Assembly: GCF_013282095.1 (NCBI RefSeq)
Contig: NZ_BLTJ01000005.1
Location: 62,001 to 126,000, forward strand
From: Enterocloster alcoholdehydrogenati
GTDB lineage: Bacteria > Bacillota > Clostridia > Lachnospirales > Lachnospiraceae
Direction: 5' to 3'
Length of the DNA: 64,000 bases
Below, piece by piece: positions 8,086-16,635 of the stretch. Both the position numbers and the translations under genes were made by a program. Each line of letters begins with the position of its first letter. The stretch's first letter is position 1. The notes below the pieces were generated by a model, which worked only from the letters and a program-made list of their open reading frames with translations, made no database searches and was not told the DNA's origin.

Positions 8086-8778
8086 ATGATCAGACACGTT
8101 TTCATGGACCTTGACAATACCCTTCTGGATTTCAGCAAAGCGGAAGCGATTGCAGTAAAAAAGACGCTGAACACTCTGGGGATTGAATGCCCGGAAGCAG
8201 TAATCCGACGCTACAGCCAGCTGAATCTGGCGCAGTGGAAGCTTTTGGAGCTTGGAACGCTTACCAGGGAGCAGGTAAAAATACGGCGGTACCAGCTGCT
8301 TTTTAATGAGCTTGGAACAGATGCTTCCCCACAGGAAGCAGCCCGTATCTATGAGGAACTGCTTGCTGTGGGACATTATTTTATAGACGGGGCGGAATGG
8401 CTTTTAGATTCCCTTTACGGAAGATATAAGCTGTATCTGGCTACCAACGGCACAGCCGCAGTGCAGAACAGCCGGCTCAAAAGCGCCGGGATCCGAAGAT
8501 ATTTTGAATATGTATTTATTTCAGAGGAGCTGGACTGTAATAAGCCCTCCAAAGATTTTTTTGAGCGCTGCTTTCAGAACATACCGGATTTTAAAACAGA
8601 AGAGGCGGTTATGGTCGGGGACAGTCTGAGTTCGGATATATTGGGCGGAATCAATGCCGGAATCAAAACGGTCTGGTTTAACCAGGAACTCATAAAATCC
8701 ACAAACACCGGGGCAGTCCGTCCTGACTGTATGATCAAAACCTTAAAGGAACTGCCTGGCGTACTGGAGACAATGTAA
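8086..8778 (+). CDS. HAD-superfamily phosphatase, YjjG/YfnB type
   Basis: This 230-residue protein has the HAD nucleophile motif DLDNTLLDF (D8, D10), motif II around LATNGT, motif III lysine in CNKPSKDFF, and motif IV MVGDSLSSDILGG. The helical cap between about residues 20 and 95 is of the C1 type. YjjG/YfnB relatives are pyrimidine 5'-nucleotidases that also clear non-canonical nucleotides. The start follows TAAGGAGC. It is flanked by divergent and convergent genes and looks monocistronic. The subfamily assignment rests on overall likeness and the exact substrate is open. Confidence 0.85.
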   Translation: MIRHVFMDLDNTLLDFSKAEAIAVKKTLNTLGIECPEAVIRRYSQLNLAQWKLLELGTLTREQVKIRRYQLLFNELGTDASPQEAARIYEELLAVGHYFIDGAEWLLDSLYGRYKLYLATNGTAAVQNSRLKSAGIRRYFEYVFISEELDCNKPSKDFFERCFQNIPDFKTEEAVMVGDSLSSDILGGINAGIKTVWFNQELIKSTNTGAVRPDCMIKTLKELPGVLETM

Positions 8779-8818
8779 AAAGAGTCCCCGCTTCTACCGG
8801 CTTTGCTTCATTTCTTCT

Positions 8819-9289
8819 TTATTTCCGTGAGCCCTCTTGCGCTGCCAGACAGCCGTATTCCTCATCTGTCACCGGCTCACACCATTCATTGCTAAGTTCC
8901 CGGCCTGGAGCCTCAAAGGCAATGTGGCTGAACCAGGAATCCGCTTTTGCTCCGTGCCAGTGACGGACGTTGGGAGGAATGACAACCACCATTCCCGGCC
9001 GCAGACTGACCGGCGCTTTTCCTTCCTCCTGATACCAGCCTTCTCCTGCGGTGCAGATCAGGATCTGGCCGCCTCCTTCTGCCGCCCGATGGATGTGCCA
9101 GTTATTGCGGCATCCCGGCTCAAAGCTCACATTTGCCAGAAATACCGGCGCCTTTCCCATTTCAGTCAGAGGATTTAAATAGGAATTTCCTGTAAAATAG
9201 GCTGCGAATGCTGTGTTTGGATTTCCTGTCCCAAATACATTTGCCGTTTCAAAATCTGCCTGATTATAAATTTTATCCGTTGTTTTCAT
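8819..9289 (-). CDS. Cupin-domain protein
   Basis: Read from the ATG at 9289 (AAGGAGATC upstream) the protein has 156 residues, MKTTDKIYNQADFE... A longer frame upstream has no ribosome site. The single cupin barrel shows WHIHRAAEGGGQ (motif 1 His/His/Glu-type ligands) and VVVIPPNVRHWHGA (motif 2). It resembles small cupins annotated as carboxymuconolactone-decarboxylase-associated or mandelonitrile-lyase-like. The gene is divergent from a LysR regulator across 169 bases, the usual layout of a LysR target. The catalytic role is unknown. Confidence 0.85.
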   Translation of the reverse strand: MKTTDKIYNQADFETANVFGTGNPNTAFAAYFTGNSYLNPLTEMGKAPVFLANVSFEPGCRNNWHIHRAAEGGGQILICTAGEGWYQEEGKAPVSLRPGMVVVIPPNVRHWHGAKADSWFSHIAFEAPGRELSNEWCEPVTDEEYGCLAAQEGSRK

Positions 9290-9359
9290 TGCTGATCTCC
9301 TTTCGTATCTGCACTCTGATCTGTTTCCATTTCTTTTAATTATTGTATCTTTCTCTTTC

Positions 9360-9388
9360 TTGACATGGAAGAACCAAAATGATAATAT
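9360..9388 (+). promoter_or_regulatory. Promoter of the LysR-type gene
   Basis: TTGACA (9360-9365) and TAATAT (9383-9388) are separated by exactly 17 bases, inside the divergent cupin/LysR spacer. Confidence 0.7.
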
Positions 9389-9458
9389 CGCATTAACCAA
9401 ACCTTAATACTCATGCGGCCGCTAATGGCTGCGCCTGTTTAAAAGGAGGTTATTTCCC

Positions 9459-10364
9459 ATGTTCAACAGCCAGCTTACGGTTTTTGTCTGCGTGGCAGAC
9501 TGCGGCAGCTTTAATAAGGCTGCAGAACAATTATATATTTCCCCGCCTGCTGTCATGAAAAAGATCAATGCCCTGGAAAAGCATCTGGATATGAAGCTGT
9601 TTGACCGCACCAGCCAGGGAATCCGTCTGACGGCTGCCGGAAAGGTAATCTACCGCCATGCCCGTTTCCTGTTTGATTATTCAGACAAGGCCATAGAAGA
9701 AGCAAAACAGGCTGCCGGCACGGCAGACACTACGTTCTGTATCGGCACCTCTCTTTTAAATCCCTGCAGGCCCTTTATGGATCTGTGGTATCAGGTCAAA
9801 GACCATTTTCCCGGATATAAGCTCCATATTGTGCCTTTTGAGGACAATCACCAGGGGATTGTGTCGGAAATCTCTTCCCTGGGTAAAAAATTTGACTTTC
9901 TGATCGGAGCCTGCGATTCTGCTATCTGGCTGGATCACTGCAATTTTCAGCCATTGGGCGTTTATCAGCACTGTATCGCTCTTTCCAGGGAGCACCGACT
10001 GGCTAAAAAAGCGCGGCTGACCATACAGGATCTTTATGGCGAGACCCTGATGATGGTCAAACAGGGGGATTCTTCTGTGGTAGACAGGATTCGGGCTGAG
10101 ATTTCCTGTCACCCACAGATAGAGATTGAAGATACGCCGCAGTTTTATGATATGGAGGTTTTTAACCGCTGCGCCCAGACCCAAAACGCCATGGTGATTC
10201 TCGAATGCTGGCAGGAAGTCCATCCCGGACTGGTAACGCTTCCCGTGGACTGGGACTTTCCCCTTCCCTATGGACTGCTTTATTCCCTGAATCCTCCAGA
10301 AGATGTGATAAAACTCTGCTGCCTGTGTCATGGAGCAGAGGAGGAACCGTTACAAAAAAAATGA
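9459..10364 (+). CDS. LysR-family transcriptional regulator
   Basis: This 301-residue protein has the LysR winged HTH at residues 1-60 (FNKAAEQLYISPPAVMKKINALEK split across helix and wing, then LFDRTSQGIRLTAAG), followed by a linker helix and a periplasmic-binding-protein-like effector domain (about 90-295). The start follows AAAGGAGG. The divergent cupin gene is the obvious candidate target. Usually such regulators bind the shared spacer and respond to a small metabolite. The effector is unknown. Confidence 0.92.
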   Translation: MFNSQLTVFVCVADCGSFNKAAEQLYISPPAVMKKINALEKHLDMKLFDRTSQGIRLTAAGKVIYRHARFLFDYSDKAIEEAKQAAGTADTTFCIGTSLLNPCRPFMDLWYQVKDHFPGYKLHIVPFEDNHQGIVSEISSLGKKFDFLIGACDSAIWLDHCNFQPLGVYQHCIALSREHRLAKKARLTIQDLYGETLMMVKQGDSSVVDRIRAEISCHPQIEIEDTPQFYDMEVFNRCAQTQNAMVILECWQEVHPGLVTLPVDWDFPLPYGLLYSLNPPEDVIKLCCLCHGAEEEPLQKK

Positions 10365-10372
10365 AATTTTGT

Positions 10373-10385
10373 TGTTGTAACAACA
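10373..10385 (+). promoter_or_regulatory. Palindromic operator upstream of hcp
   Basis: TGTTGT-A-ACAACA is a perfect inverted repeat. Its centre (10379) is about 40 bases before the predicted transcription start, the usual place for a class II CRP/FNR-family activator. HcpR-type regulators of that family control hcp in many anaerobes. The link to HcpR is inference. Confidence 0.5.
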
Positions 10386-10412
10386 TATTTTTTTCTTCTT
10401 CTCTCCTATAAT
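10384..10412 (+). promoter_or_regulatory. Activator-type promoter of hcp
   Basis: TATAAT at 10407-10412 has only CATATT at the -35 position, which fits dependence on an activator bound to the palindrome just upstream. The leader then contains a GC-rich stem-loop at 10457-10481 (CCGGGCCGC/GCGGTCCGG). Confidence 0.5.
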
Positions 10413-10509
10413 CAGCGTATCAATCATATCTATAAATCTATCACGCGCACCCTTTACCGGGCCGCAGGCAAGGCGGTCCGGCCGAAGGATACAACAGGAG
10501 GAAATAATA

Positions 10510-12147
10510 ATGGAATCTAATATGTTTTGTTACCAATGTCAGGAAACTGCCGGCTGCACAGGCTGTACACGGGTGGGCGTCTGTGGAAAGCAGCCCGATG
10601 TTGCCGCCATGCAGGATCTTCTGGTCTGGGTGACGAAAGGTTTAGCTGCTGTTACCACACAGCTGCGTCAGGAAAATGTTGCCGTAGAGGAAACGATCGA
10701 CCATCTTATAACACTGAACCTCTTTACCACCATCACCAATGCAAATTTCGACAAAGAGGCAATCATTTCCAAGATTGAGCATACCCTTACGGTAAAGACA
10801 GCCCTTCTTTCTCAGGTAAGCGCTCCTGCTGCTCTCCCTGAGGCAGCCCTCTGGTCACAAGACCGCTCTCAGTTTGCTGCAAAGGCAGCCGTGATCGGTG
10901 TTCTCTCTACAAAAGATGAGGATATCCGTTCCCTGCGGGAGCTGATTACCTATGGCTTAAAAGGCTTATCCGCCTACTCTAAGCACGCAAATGTACTCTT
11001 AAAAAATGATCCTGAGACAGATGCATTTCTCCAGAAAGCACTGGCTGCGACGCTGGATGATTCCCTTACAGTACAGGATCTGATCCAGCTTGTTCTGGAA
11101 ACTGGTAAATATGGTGTTTCCGGTATGGCGCTGTTAGATGAGGCCAATACGAAAGCATACGGAAATCCGGAAATCACAGCCGTTGATATCGGCGTTGGAA
11201 CAAACCCCGGTATTCTGGTTTCCGGCCATGACCTGAGGGATCTAGAAATGCTTCTGGAGCAGACAGAAGGCACCGGGGTGGATGTGTATACCCACTCTGA
11301 AATGCTTCCGGCCCACTACTACCCTGCCTTCAAGAAATATGCACATTTTAAAGGCAACTACGGCAATGCCTGGTGGAAGCAGAAGGAGGAATTTGAATCC
11401 TTCAACGGCCCCATCCTTATGACCACCAACTGTATTGTCCCTCCAAAGGACAGCTATAAACATCGGCTTTATACCACCGGCGCAGCAGGCTTTCCTGGCT
11501 GCACCCATATCGGAGGAGAAATCGGGGAAATAAAAGACTTTTCTGACCTGATCACTCAGGCAAAGCAGTGTCCTCCCCCCGCAGAAATCGAACGCGGCCA
11601 GATCATCGGCGGCTTTGCTCACGCCCAGGTGCTGGCCCTGGCCGATCAGATCGTTTCCGCCGTTCAGTCTGGGGCCATTAAAAAATTTGTTGTCATGGCC
11701 GGCTGCGATGGCAGGGCAAAGAGCCGCAGCTACTATACCGACTTTGCAAAGGCCCTTCCAAAAGACACTGTGATCCTGACAGCCGGCTGCGCCAAATACA
11801 AATACAACAAACTAAATCTTGGCGATATAAATGGTATTCCCCGTGTTCTGGATGCAGGACAGTGTAATGACTCCTATTCTCTGGCTGTCATTGCGCTGAA
11901 GCTGAAGGAGGTATTCGGTTTAGATGATATCAATAAACTTCCTATCATCTATAATATCGCCTGGTATGAGCAGAAGGCAGTGATCGTTTTACTGGCGCTG
12001 CTGCACCTTGGAGTGAAAAACATCCATCTTGGCCCCACACTTCCGGCCTTTTTAAGCCCCAATGTGGCAAAGGTACTGACGGAGAATTTCGGAATCGCCC
12101 AAATCCGGTCAGTGAATGAGGATATCGCCATATTTTTCGGGGAATAA
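10510..12147 (+). CDS. hcp: Hybrid cluster protein (hydroxylamine reductase type)
   Basis: This 545-residue protein is full length. The N-terminal cysteines (C7, C10, C16/C19, C25 in [19 protein letters not shown]) bind the simple Fe-S cluster. Hybrid-cluster ligands are recognisable in [59 protein letters not shown] and [10 protein letters not shown]. Hcp reduces nitric oxide (and hydroxylamine in vitro) and protects anaerobes from nitrosative stress in the cytosol. The start follows ACAGGAGG. It has its own promoter with a palindromic operator and ends at a clear terminator. No HcpR-like or Hcr-like gene is adjacent. Confidence 0.95.
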   Translation: MESNMFCYQCQETAGCTGCTRVGVCGKQPDVAAMQDLLVWVTKGLAAVTTQLRQENVAVEETIDHLITLNLFTTITNANFDKEAIISKIEHTLTVKTALLSQVSAPAALPEAALWSQDRSQFAAKAAVIGVLSTKDEDIRSLRELITYGLKGLSAYSKHANVLLKNDPETDAFLQKALAATLDDSLTVQDLIQLVLETGKYGVSGMALLDEANTKAYGNPEITAVDIGVGTNPGILVSGHDLRDLEMLLEQTEGTGVDVYTHSEMLPAHYYPAFKKYAHFKGNYGNAWWKQKEEFESFNGPILMTTNCIVPPKDSYKHRLYTTGAAGFPGCTHIGGEIGEIKDFSDLITQAKQCPPPAEIERGQIIGGFAHAQVLALADQIVSAVQSGAIKKFVVMAGCDGRAKSRSYYTDFAKALPKDTVILTAGCAKYKYNKLNLGDINGIPRVLDAGQCNDSYSLAVIALKLKEVFGLDDINKLPIIYNIAWYEQKAVIVLLALLHLGVKNIHLGPTLPAFLSPNVAKVLTENFGIAQIRSVNEDIAIFFGE

Positions 12148-12156
12148 GAATAAGGG

Positions 12157-12198
12157 GCAGAAAACCGACTCTTCGCACAGGGCCGGTTTTCTGCTTTT
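12157..12198 (+). terminator. Terminator of hcp
   Basis: An 11-bp stem (GCAGAAAACCG/CGGTTTTCTGC) is followed by TTTT. Confidence 0.85.
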
Positions 12199-12234
12199 CC
12201 TGCCATCCACAGCTAAGGAGATCTGGCTCTTTAT

Positions 12235-12558
12235 CTATGAATGACGCGGTTTTTTCGGCGCAGGCAATTCCTCATACATACCATTCATAACCTGCTCCAT
12301 CAGCTCTGTATTTTCCACTTCCTCCACAATTACCATTAAACTTTTTGAACCCTCATAGGGATATCCCCGCTCCGCATCAGGCAGCAATCGCAAGACAGAT
12401 TCTGTCGGCTTTAAAAACAGAGTATTGTCACAAATATCTCCTGCCAGCTTTCCATTAAAATAAACACAGTATTCCCCCATCATTTTCCTTGTTGCAACAT
12501 GGCCGGCTTTTTGAAGCTGCTCTAATACATAATCATGAAATTCCTTTGTCGTTGCCAC
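12235..12558 (-). CDS. TfoX N-terminal-domain-like small protein
   Basis: Reading from the GTG at 12558, directly behind AGGAGGGGGAG, gives 107 residues, VATTKEFHDYVLEQL... An ATG seven codons earlier lacks a comparable site. The sequence matches the single-domain TfoX-N/YjbR-like fold: RKMMGEYCVYFNGKLAGDICDNTLFLKP is the typical central strand-turn pattern. These stand-alone proteins are common near small regulators and have no settled function. The gene overlaps the end of the DJ-1-like gene by 26 bases, so translation is probably coupled. Confidence 0.8.
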   Translation of the reverse strand: MATTKEFHDYVLEQLQKAGHVATRKMMGEYCVYFNGKLAGDICDNTLFLKPTESVLRLLPDAERGYPYEGSKSLMVIVEEVENTELMEQVMNGMYEELPAPKKPRHS

Positions 12559-13150
12559 TGTTCTCCCCCTCCTGGGCATAAAATCCCTTTTTATGGAACT
12601 GATACCATTTCAGAATGGTACTCTCATCTGAAATCTGCAGTTCCAGCATAACATCCCTGGCAAATTCCAATGCTGCCGTGCCATTGGCTGTAACGATTCC
12701 TCTGTCTCTCACACATTGCCGGGGAATAAATTTCTCCTCTGCCGAATAGACAGCTCCCGCCCAGGCTTTCATATCCTCACGATCGTTGCAGGTGTGGAAC
12801 ACTGTATTCAGAATACCTGCCGTCCCCAGAAATGCAGCTGCGTCACAAATACCGCCGATCACTTTGGCGTCATTTTCCGCTTCCTGTAATATCGGTTTTA
12901 TTTTTCCCGCATCCTCCTCTCTCCATCCTGTTCCTCCGATCAGAATGATTCCTGTAAAATCCTTCGGACAGCTGTCAATGGAATAATCCGCACACACATG
13001 AAATCCCCCCATTGATACTACCGGATCCGATGACCATGAAACTGTTTTTAGCTGGAATCCTTCGCCTCCCAGCTCCTGTATCCCCGCTGCCAGATATGCA
13101 GCTTCCCAGTCCGCGTAGCAGTTTTTTAATACCATTAAGACCGTATTCAT
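12533..13150 (-). CDS. DJ-1/PfpI-family protein
   Basis: The start at 13150 follows AGGAGGACAGC and opens MNTVLMVLKNCYADWEA, the usual first strand of this fold. A longer frame to 13267 adds 39 unlikely residues. The 205-residue protein has the conserved IGGICDAAAFLG nucleophile elbow with cysteine, and GIILIGGTGW. It resembles YdeA/type 1 glutamine-amidotransferase-like members, whose activities range from glyoxalase and deglycase to none. It lies between a WYL regulator and a TfoX-like gene on one transcript. Confidence 0.85.
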   Translation of the reverse strand: MNTVLMVLKNCYADWEAAYLAAGIQELGGEGFQLKTVSWSSDPVVSMGGFHVCADYSIDSCPKDFTGIILIGGTGWREEDAGKIKPILQEAENDAKVIGGICDAAAFLGTAGILNTVFHTCNDREDMKAWAGAVYSAEEKFIPRQCVRDRGIVTANGTAALEFARDVMLELQISDESTILKWYQFHKKGFYAQEGENSGNDKGIS

Positions 13151-13256
13151 TTGCCGCTGTCCTCCTGTATTCTTTCCCTTGTGGAATTTTTCTTTTCCTG
13201 TCTGTTGGCTGTCATACTGAAACAGACACAGCCATCTCACAGAGTCTTCAATTTTT

Positions 13257-14165
13257 TTATCCTCCATATTTCTTTACGATATTTCCCGCTCTTTTAAAAA
13301 GCTCGTCTCTCAGTTTCTTTGGTTCTGTCACTGTCACTTTGTCTCCAAAGGTAAGCATCCATGATACCAGACTCTCAAAATCCGTATACTCCCCCTTAAA
13401 GCAGATGTTTCCGGCTTTATCCTCTGTAAAACAATACGGACCGTACTCCTCCACCACACGCCATTTTACATCCGGCGTAAAAACTGCCTCCACATATATG
13501 CCTCCGGGAAACCGTTTCTTCACAGACAGATCTGGAGCAGGCACCTTTCGAACCTCATACACCGCCTGCCCGCAGCTCATTTCCGCCATACGGTTAAGCT
13601 TAAACAGCCTGAAATCCTCCCTCGTTTTACACCACCCATACACATACCAGCTTGACCACTTAAATATCAGGAAATAAGGTTCTATGGTTCTGTGGCTTTC
13701 TTTGTCAGGCGCATAATAATCAAAGGAGATCTCATGGCGCTGTTCAATGGCAGTCTGGATAAGAGACAGCTTCGGCTCTATGGCTTCTCTGTACCATGAG
13801 GACAGATCGATCAATATAAAATCCCTCCCGCTGATCAGGTCGGAGGAACCTGGCTTTATTTTTTCCATAAGCTGCCCATAATACTGACTGCCGCTTACAC
13901 TGTCCAGGCTTCGCAGCCCGGCCATGATCATCTGCATATCCTTTGAGGTAAGGAGCGTCCTGTCCATAGCATAGCCTTCCATGATGCGGATCCCGCCGCC
14001 AGTCCCCTGAATTGTCTGTATGGGAATCCCTGCTCTGCAAAGATCTTCTATATCTCTGTTAATAGTCCTTCTGGAAACCTCAAATATTTCAGCCAGTTTC
14101 GGGGCTGTTGTGACCTCCTGCCGCAGCAGAACAGAAAGAATTCCTATAAGTCTGTCTATCTTCAT
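13257..14165 (-). CDS. WYL-domain transcriptional regulator (DeoR-like HTH)
   Basis: The start at 14165 follows a TAGGGGGTG site and gives 302 residues beginning MKIDRLIGILSVLLRQ. An ATG six codons earlier is less well placed. Residues 1-60 form a winged HTH (TAPKLAEIFEVSRRTINRD). A WYL domain occupies about 130-215 and a WYL C-terminal extension follows. WYL regulators sense nucleic acids or other ligands. The gene heads an operon with the DJ-1/PfpI-like and TfoX-like genes, so it probably regulates that operon. Confidence 0.9.
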   Translation of the reverse strand: MKIDRLIGILSVLLRQEVTTAPKLAEIFEVSRRTINRDIEDLCRAGIPIQTIQGTGGGIRIMEGYAMDRTLLTSKDMQMIMAGLRSLDSVSGSQYYGQLMEKIKPGSSDLISGRDFILIDLSSWYREAIEPKLSLIQTAIEQRHEISFDYYAPDKESHRTIEPYFLIFKWSSWYVYGWCKTREDFRLFKLNRMAEMSCGQAVYEVRKVPAPDLSVKKRFPGGIYVEAVFTPDVKWRVVEEYGPYCFTEDKAGNICFKGEYTDFESLVSWMLTFGDKVTVTEPKKLRDELFKRAGNIVKKYGG

Positions 14166-14371
14166 TTCACACCCCCTAACCATATCCTAACACATAAAAC
14201 ACGCCACCTATATGTCATGTTTATTATCTATACATAAAAAAGTGACACGTCCTATCGTTATATGGTATCATAACATATGGAAATAAAACAAAAAAGGTCT
14301 GTACTGCCGATACGCTAAAAAAGCACCACTCTCAAAACAGAACCGCCGGTGATTTTCAAAGATGATATATC
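14166..14371. other. Intergenic region upstream of the WYL operon
   Basis: An AT-rich spacer that should hold the leftward WYL promoter. GATAAT around 14230 on the minus strand is the best -10, without a good -35. TGACA/TGTCA words occur on both sides of it (about 14213 and 14251) and could form an operator. No gene is seen. Confidence 0.35.
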
Positions 14372-14400
14372 TTGTAGAGTATCTATGTATATGCTATCAT
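14372..14400 (+). promoter_or_regulatory. Promoter of the DUF2316 gene
   Basis: TTGTAG (14372-14377) and TATCAT (14395-14400) are 17 bases apart. The leader to the start at 14564 is long, about 155 bases, and holds no convincing gene. Confidence 0.5.
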
Positions 14401-14563
14401 AAACAATAAGAGGATACACACGCCTCCTGCTTATAGCAGACCAAATGAAACGGCCCATAGGAATTGCACCTGCGCAGCCATATGGTACGTTTATTGGGAT
14501 TTTCCGGTCATGTATATCCGCCAAGGCCTTAATCTTTCAGTTTTCAATCATTGGAGGAATCGT

Positions 14564-14854
14564 ATGCTTACACCCATGCAAACCAGAAACACTGCCAGAG
14601 AGTTACAGGAAAATTTCCGCAGATTAAATATAAACTTAGACTCTGCGCTGTCTGACCTTCAAATTTCAGGAGAAGAATTGAACCGGGTTCTTACCATGAA
14701 TCGCCCTGACCCCTCGAATGTCTGGAAAGTCCGGGATTATTTGGAGGACAAGCTAAAGGAGCGAGGAATAGAAATGTACCCTTTTTCAAGGCTTGCAGAC
14801 CACCAGGCAAACAAATGGTTTTCCTATGAAACACCCTGGAGAAGAAAATCATAG
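14564..14854 (+). CDS. DUF2316-family small protein
   Basis: The start at 14564 follows TTGGAGGAATC and gives 96 residues, MLTPMQTRNTARELQENF... The frame extends further upstream but has no better start. The sequence fits DUF2316: an N-terminal helix-turn-helix-like part (ALSDLQISGEELNRVL), the conserved VWKVRDYLEDKLKERG, and YPFSRL near the end. The family is uncharacterised. The HTH-like pattern suggests DNA binding or a partner of regulators. It lies alone between leftward regulatory operons. Confidence 0.8.
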   Translation: MLTPMQTRNTARELQENFRRLNINLDSALSDLQISGEELNRVLTMNRPDPSNVWKVRDYLEDKLKERGIEMYPFSRLADHQANKWFSYETPWRRKS

Positions 14855-14894
14855 CGTCTGGACAGTGTATCGGAATAATCAGGCGGTACACCTG

Positions 14895-15455
14895 TCAAAG
14901 ATGCAATGCAAATATAAGAAACTCTCGAATCCGCTTTACTTTTTCCTCCTTCTCCAGATGATCGGCCAGCAGGATGCCAAGCTGTCCATACACACAGAAC
15001 ATTGCAGCCGTCTGCAGATCCTTCATCTGGATCTCGCCCTTTTGCTGCGCCTTTTGAAGCCGTTTTTCTACAATCGGCACCAGTTTTTCGCATACTTTAA
15101 TAGAAAGCTGATCGTGAAATTTCTTATTTTTTGCACCATGAAAAACGGAATAATAAGAGGAATTCTGATCTTCCGCCACAATTGGCATAGTTTCAATCAT
15201 CTGCCGCAATGTTTGATCACGGCTTATCTGTATACCTGTAAACGACTCCACCAGCTGATCTGCATACTGCTCAACGGCACTGTCAAACAGTGTTTCTTTT
15301 GATGGAAAGTAACGATAGCATAAGCCCTGTGCCACACCGATCGCCCTTGCAATATCAGCGATCGAGGTCTTTTCATATCCCTGCTCCCCAAATAATCTGA
15401 GAGCAGTGTCTAATATCTCTTGCCTGCGTACTTCCGGTTCCTTTGTAATCCTCAT
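14895..15455 (-). CDS. TetR-family transcriptional regulator
   Basis: The start at 15455 (AAAGGAGATTCGG upstream) gives 186 residues. A longer open frame upstream is non-coding. The TetR HTH spans about residues 8-55 (RRQEILDTALRLFGEQGYEK, then IADIARAIGVAQGLCYRYF). The remaining helices form the ligand and dimer domain. The gene follows a methyltransferase gene on the same strand with a 62-base gap and probably shares its promoter at 16152-16179. A 17-bp palindrome beside that promoter is a good candidate for its own operator. The inducer is unknown. Confidence 0.92.
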   Translation of the reverse strand: MRITKEPEVRRQEILDTALRLFGEQGYEKTSIADIARAIGVAQGLCYRYFPSKETLFDSAVEQYADQLVESFTGIQISRDQTLRQMIETMPIVAEDQNSSYYSVFHGAKNKKFHDQLSIKVCEKLVPIVEKRLQKAQQKGEIQMKDLQTAAMFCVYGQLGILLADHLEKEEKVKRIREFLIFALHL

Positions 15456-15517
15456 ATCCGAATCTCCTTTCACAGCATCTGTCCCCATGGAAAAAACATC
15501 CATACAGCCCAAGCCCA

Positions 15518-16126
15518 TTATTTCACCCCGGAAGCCATACATGAGGTACTGCCAATCCGTTCCCAGGATACATCGTGAAAATATTTTAAAAGCATGGTAA
15601 TAATTTCTTCTTTGGAGTATATCTTCACATCTCCTTCTTTGCTGTGGCGCATATAGAAATTCATAACCACACGTCCCGCAAAGGGAAGCCAGCAATCTCC
15701 CATCAGAAAAACGCCGCCTGGTTTCAAAACCCGGTGTATCTCTCCCAGTACATTCTCAGGAGCCGGGTAATGGTGAAACGAATCATTACAGTATACCACG
15801 TCAAACGAACGCTCCAAAAAGGGCAGCGATTCACTGTCTCCTAACAGGAGTTTAGCCTGCTCCGGCAATTTTTTCCTGGCGACCGCAAGCATTTCATCTG
15901 ACAAATCAATGCCATACAGTTGTTTGGAGCTATCCTCCTCCAGAATCCGTTTCATCATTTCCCCGGTCCCCCATCCCAGATCCAGTGCAGAATAAAATGG
16001 AATCTGTGACAGCCGTTTCAACAGAGCCGGATAAAGAGACCGGGCGTGTTGTCCCCTCATATCGTTATCATAGGTGGGGGCTTGTTGGTTAAATGCAGCC
16101 TTTGAAGTTTTCTTTCTATCATCCAT
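15518..16126 (-). CDS. Class I SAM-dependent methyltransferase
   Basis: The start at 16126 follows AAAAGGAGGCC and gives 202 residues, MDDRKKTSKAAFNQQAPTYD... The SAM-binding motif I reads ALDLGWGTGEMM, motif II acidic strand LYGIDLSDEML, and VVYCNDSFHHYPAPENVLGE plus VLKPGGVFLMGDCW complete a UbiE/COQ5-like Rossmann core. The substrate is unknown. Many such genes beside TetR regulators act on small toxic molecules. It is the first gene of a two-gene operon with tetR. Confidence 0.88.
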   Translation of the reverse strand: MDDRKKTSKAAFNQQAPTYDNDMRGQHARSLYPALLKRLSQIPFYSALDLGWGTGEMMKRILEEDSSKQLYGIDLSDEMLAVARKKLPEQAKLLLGDSESLPFLERSFDVVYCNDSFHHYPAPENVLGEIHRVLKPGGVFLMGDCWLPFAGRVVMNFYMRHSKEGDVKIYSKEEIITMLLKYFHDVSWERIGSTSCMASGVK

Positions 16127-16151
16127 ATTCTGGCCTCCTTTTCCTATCATC

Positions 16152-16179
16152 AGTATAGCAGTGTTTTGTTAAATGTCAA
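16152..16179 (-). promoter_or_regulatory. Promoter of the methyltransferase-tetR operon
   Basis: On the minus strand TTGACA (16174-16179) and TATACT (16152-16157) are 16 bases apart. Confidence 0.7.
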
Positions 16180-16181
16180 TG

Positions 16182-16198
16182 AATGAATATTATTCATT
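16182..16198. promoter_or_regulatory. 17-bp palindrome, probable TetR operator
   Basis: AATGAATA-T-TATTCATT is a perfect inverted repeat that begins two bases upstream of the -35 element of the methyltransferase-tetR operon. Its size and place suit a TetR dimer that represses its own operon. The assignment is inference. Confidence 0.55.
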
Positions 16199-16635
16199 TA
16201 TGTTTTAAATACAATTTATCGTTCTGCTCTTAAAATGTAGAGAACTGGGCTGCTGCATCATCCCTAGTAAATCCCTGAATCTCTTTATAAATTTAAAGAG
16301 AGAGCAATCGCACTACTGTGCTATACTCTCTCTTTATGACTTATTTTAGTATTCTGCTCCCATGGCCAATCACAAAATGAACACGCAGGTCTGCGCTTAT
16401 GTCGACTTCTTCTAATCCCATCTATACTGCGCATACCAGTCAGTTGACATATAGATTGCAACAGTCCAGCCTTCGCCCAGGCGTTGCAACGGCTGGACTT
16501 GCCGATTCTCTACACACCGTCTGAAAACAGAGAGCGCAGCCCCGTTGCAAAAAATAACTAATCCGCTGGTTCATCAGGTAGGTAAACAGTAGGCAAATCT
16601 GATTCTAATGTTGGCTAAACAAACGCAACTGCTTA
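16199..16635. other. Gene-free region with two hairpins
   Basis: No supportable gene. A 10-bp stem AAAGAGAGAG/CTCTCTCTTT spans 16295-16335. A second stem GTCCAGCC/GGCTGGAC spans 16464-16498. On the minus strand a 26-codon frame ending near 16350 (MGLEEVDISADLRVHFVIGH...) and a 17-codon frame ending near 16560 (TLESDLPTVYLPDEPAD) look protein-like but are too short to assign. They may be gene relics. Confidence 0.4.

Noticed and set aside
13151-13267. N-terminal extension of the DJ-1/PfpI gene to 13267
   Set aside because: The fold's first strand begins at the ATG at 13150, which has AGGAGGA upstream. The 39 extra residues look non-coding.
14315-14627. Small frames on both strands upstream of DUF2316 (69 and 60 codons)
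   Set aside because: No ribosome sites, no family likeness, and they overlap each other and the DUF2316 leader.
15456-15695. 80-residue N-terminal extension of the TetR gene
   Set aside because: It overlaps the 3' end of the methyltransferase gene in another frame. AAAGGAG just before 15455 and the TetR HTH position support the shorter protein.
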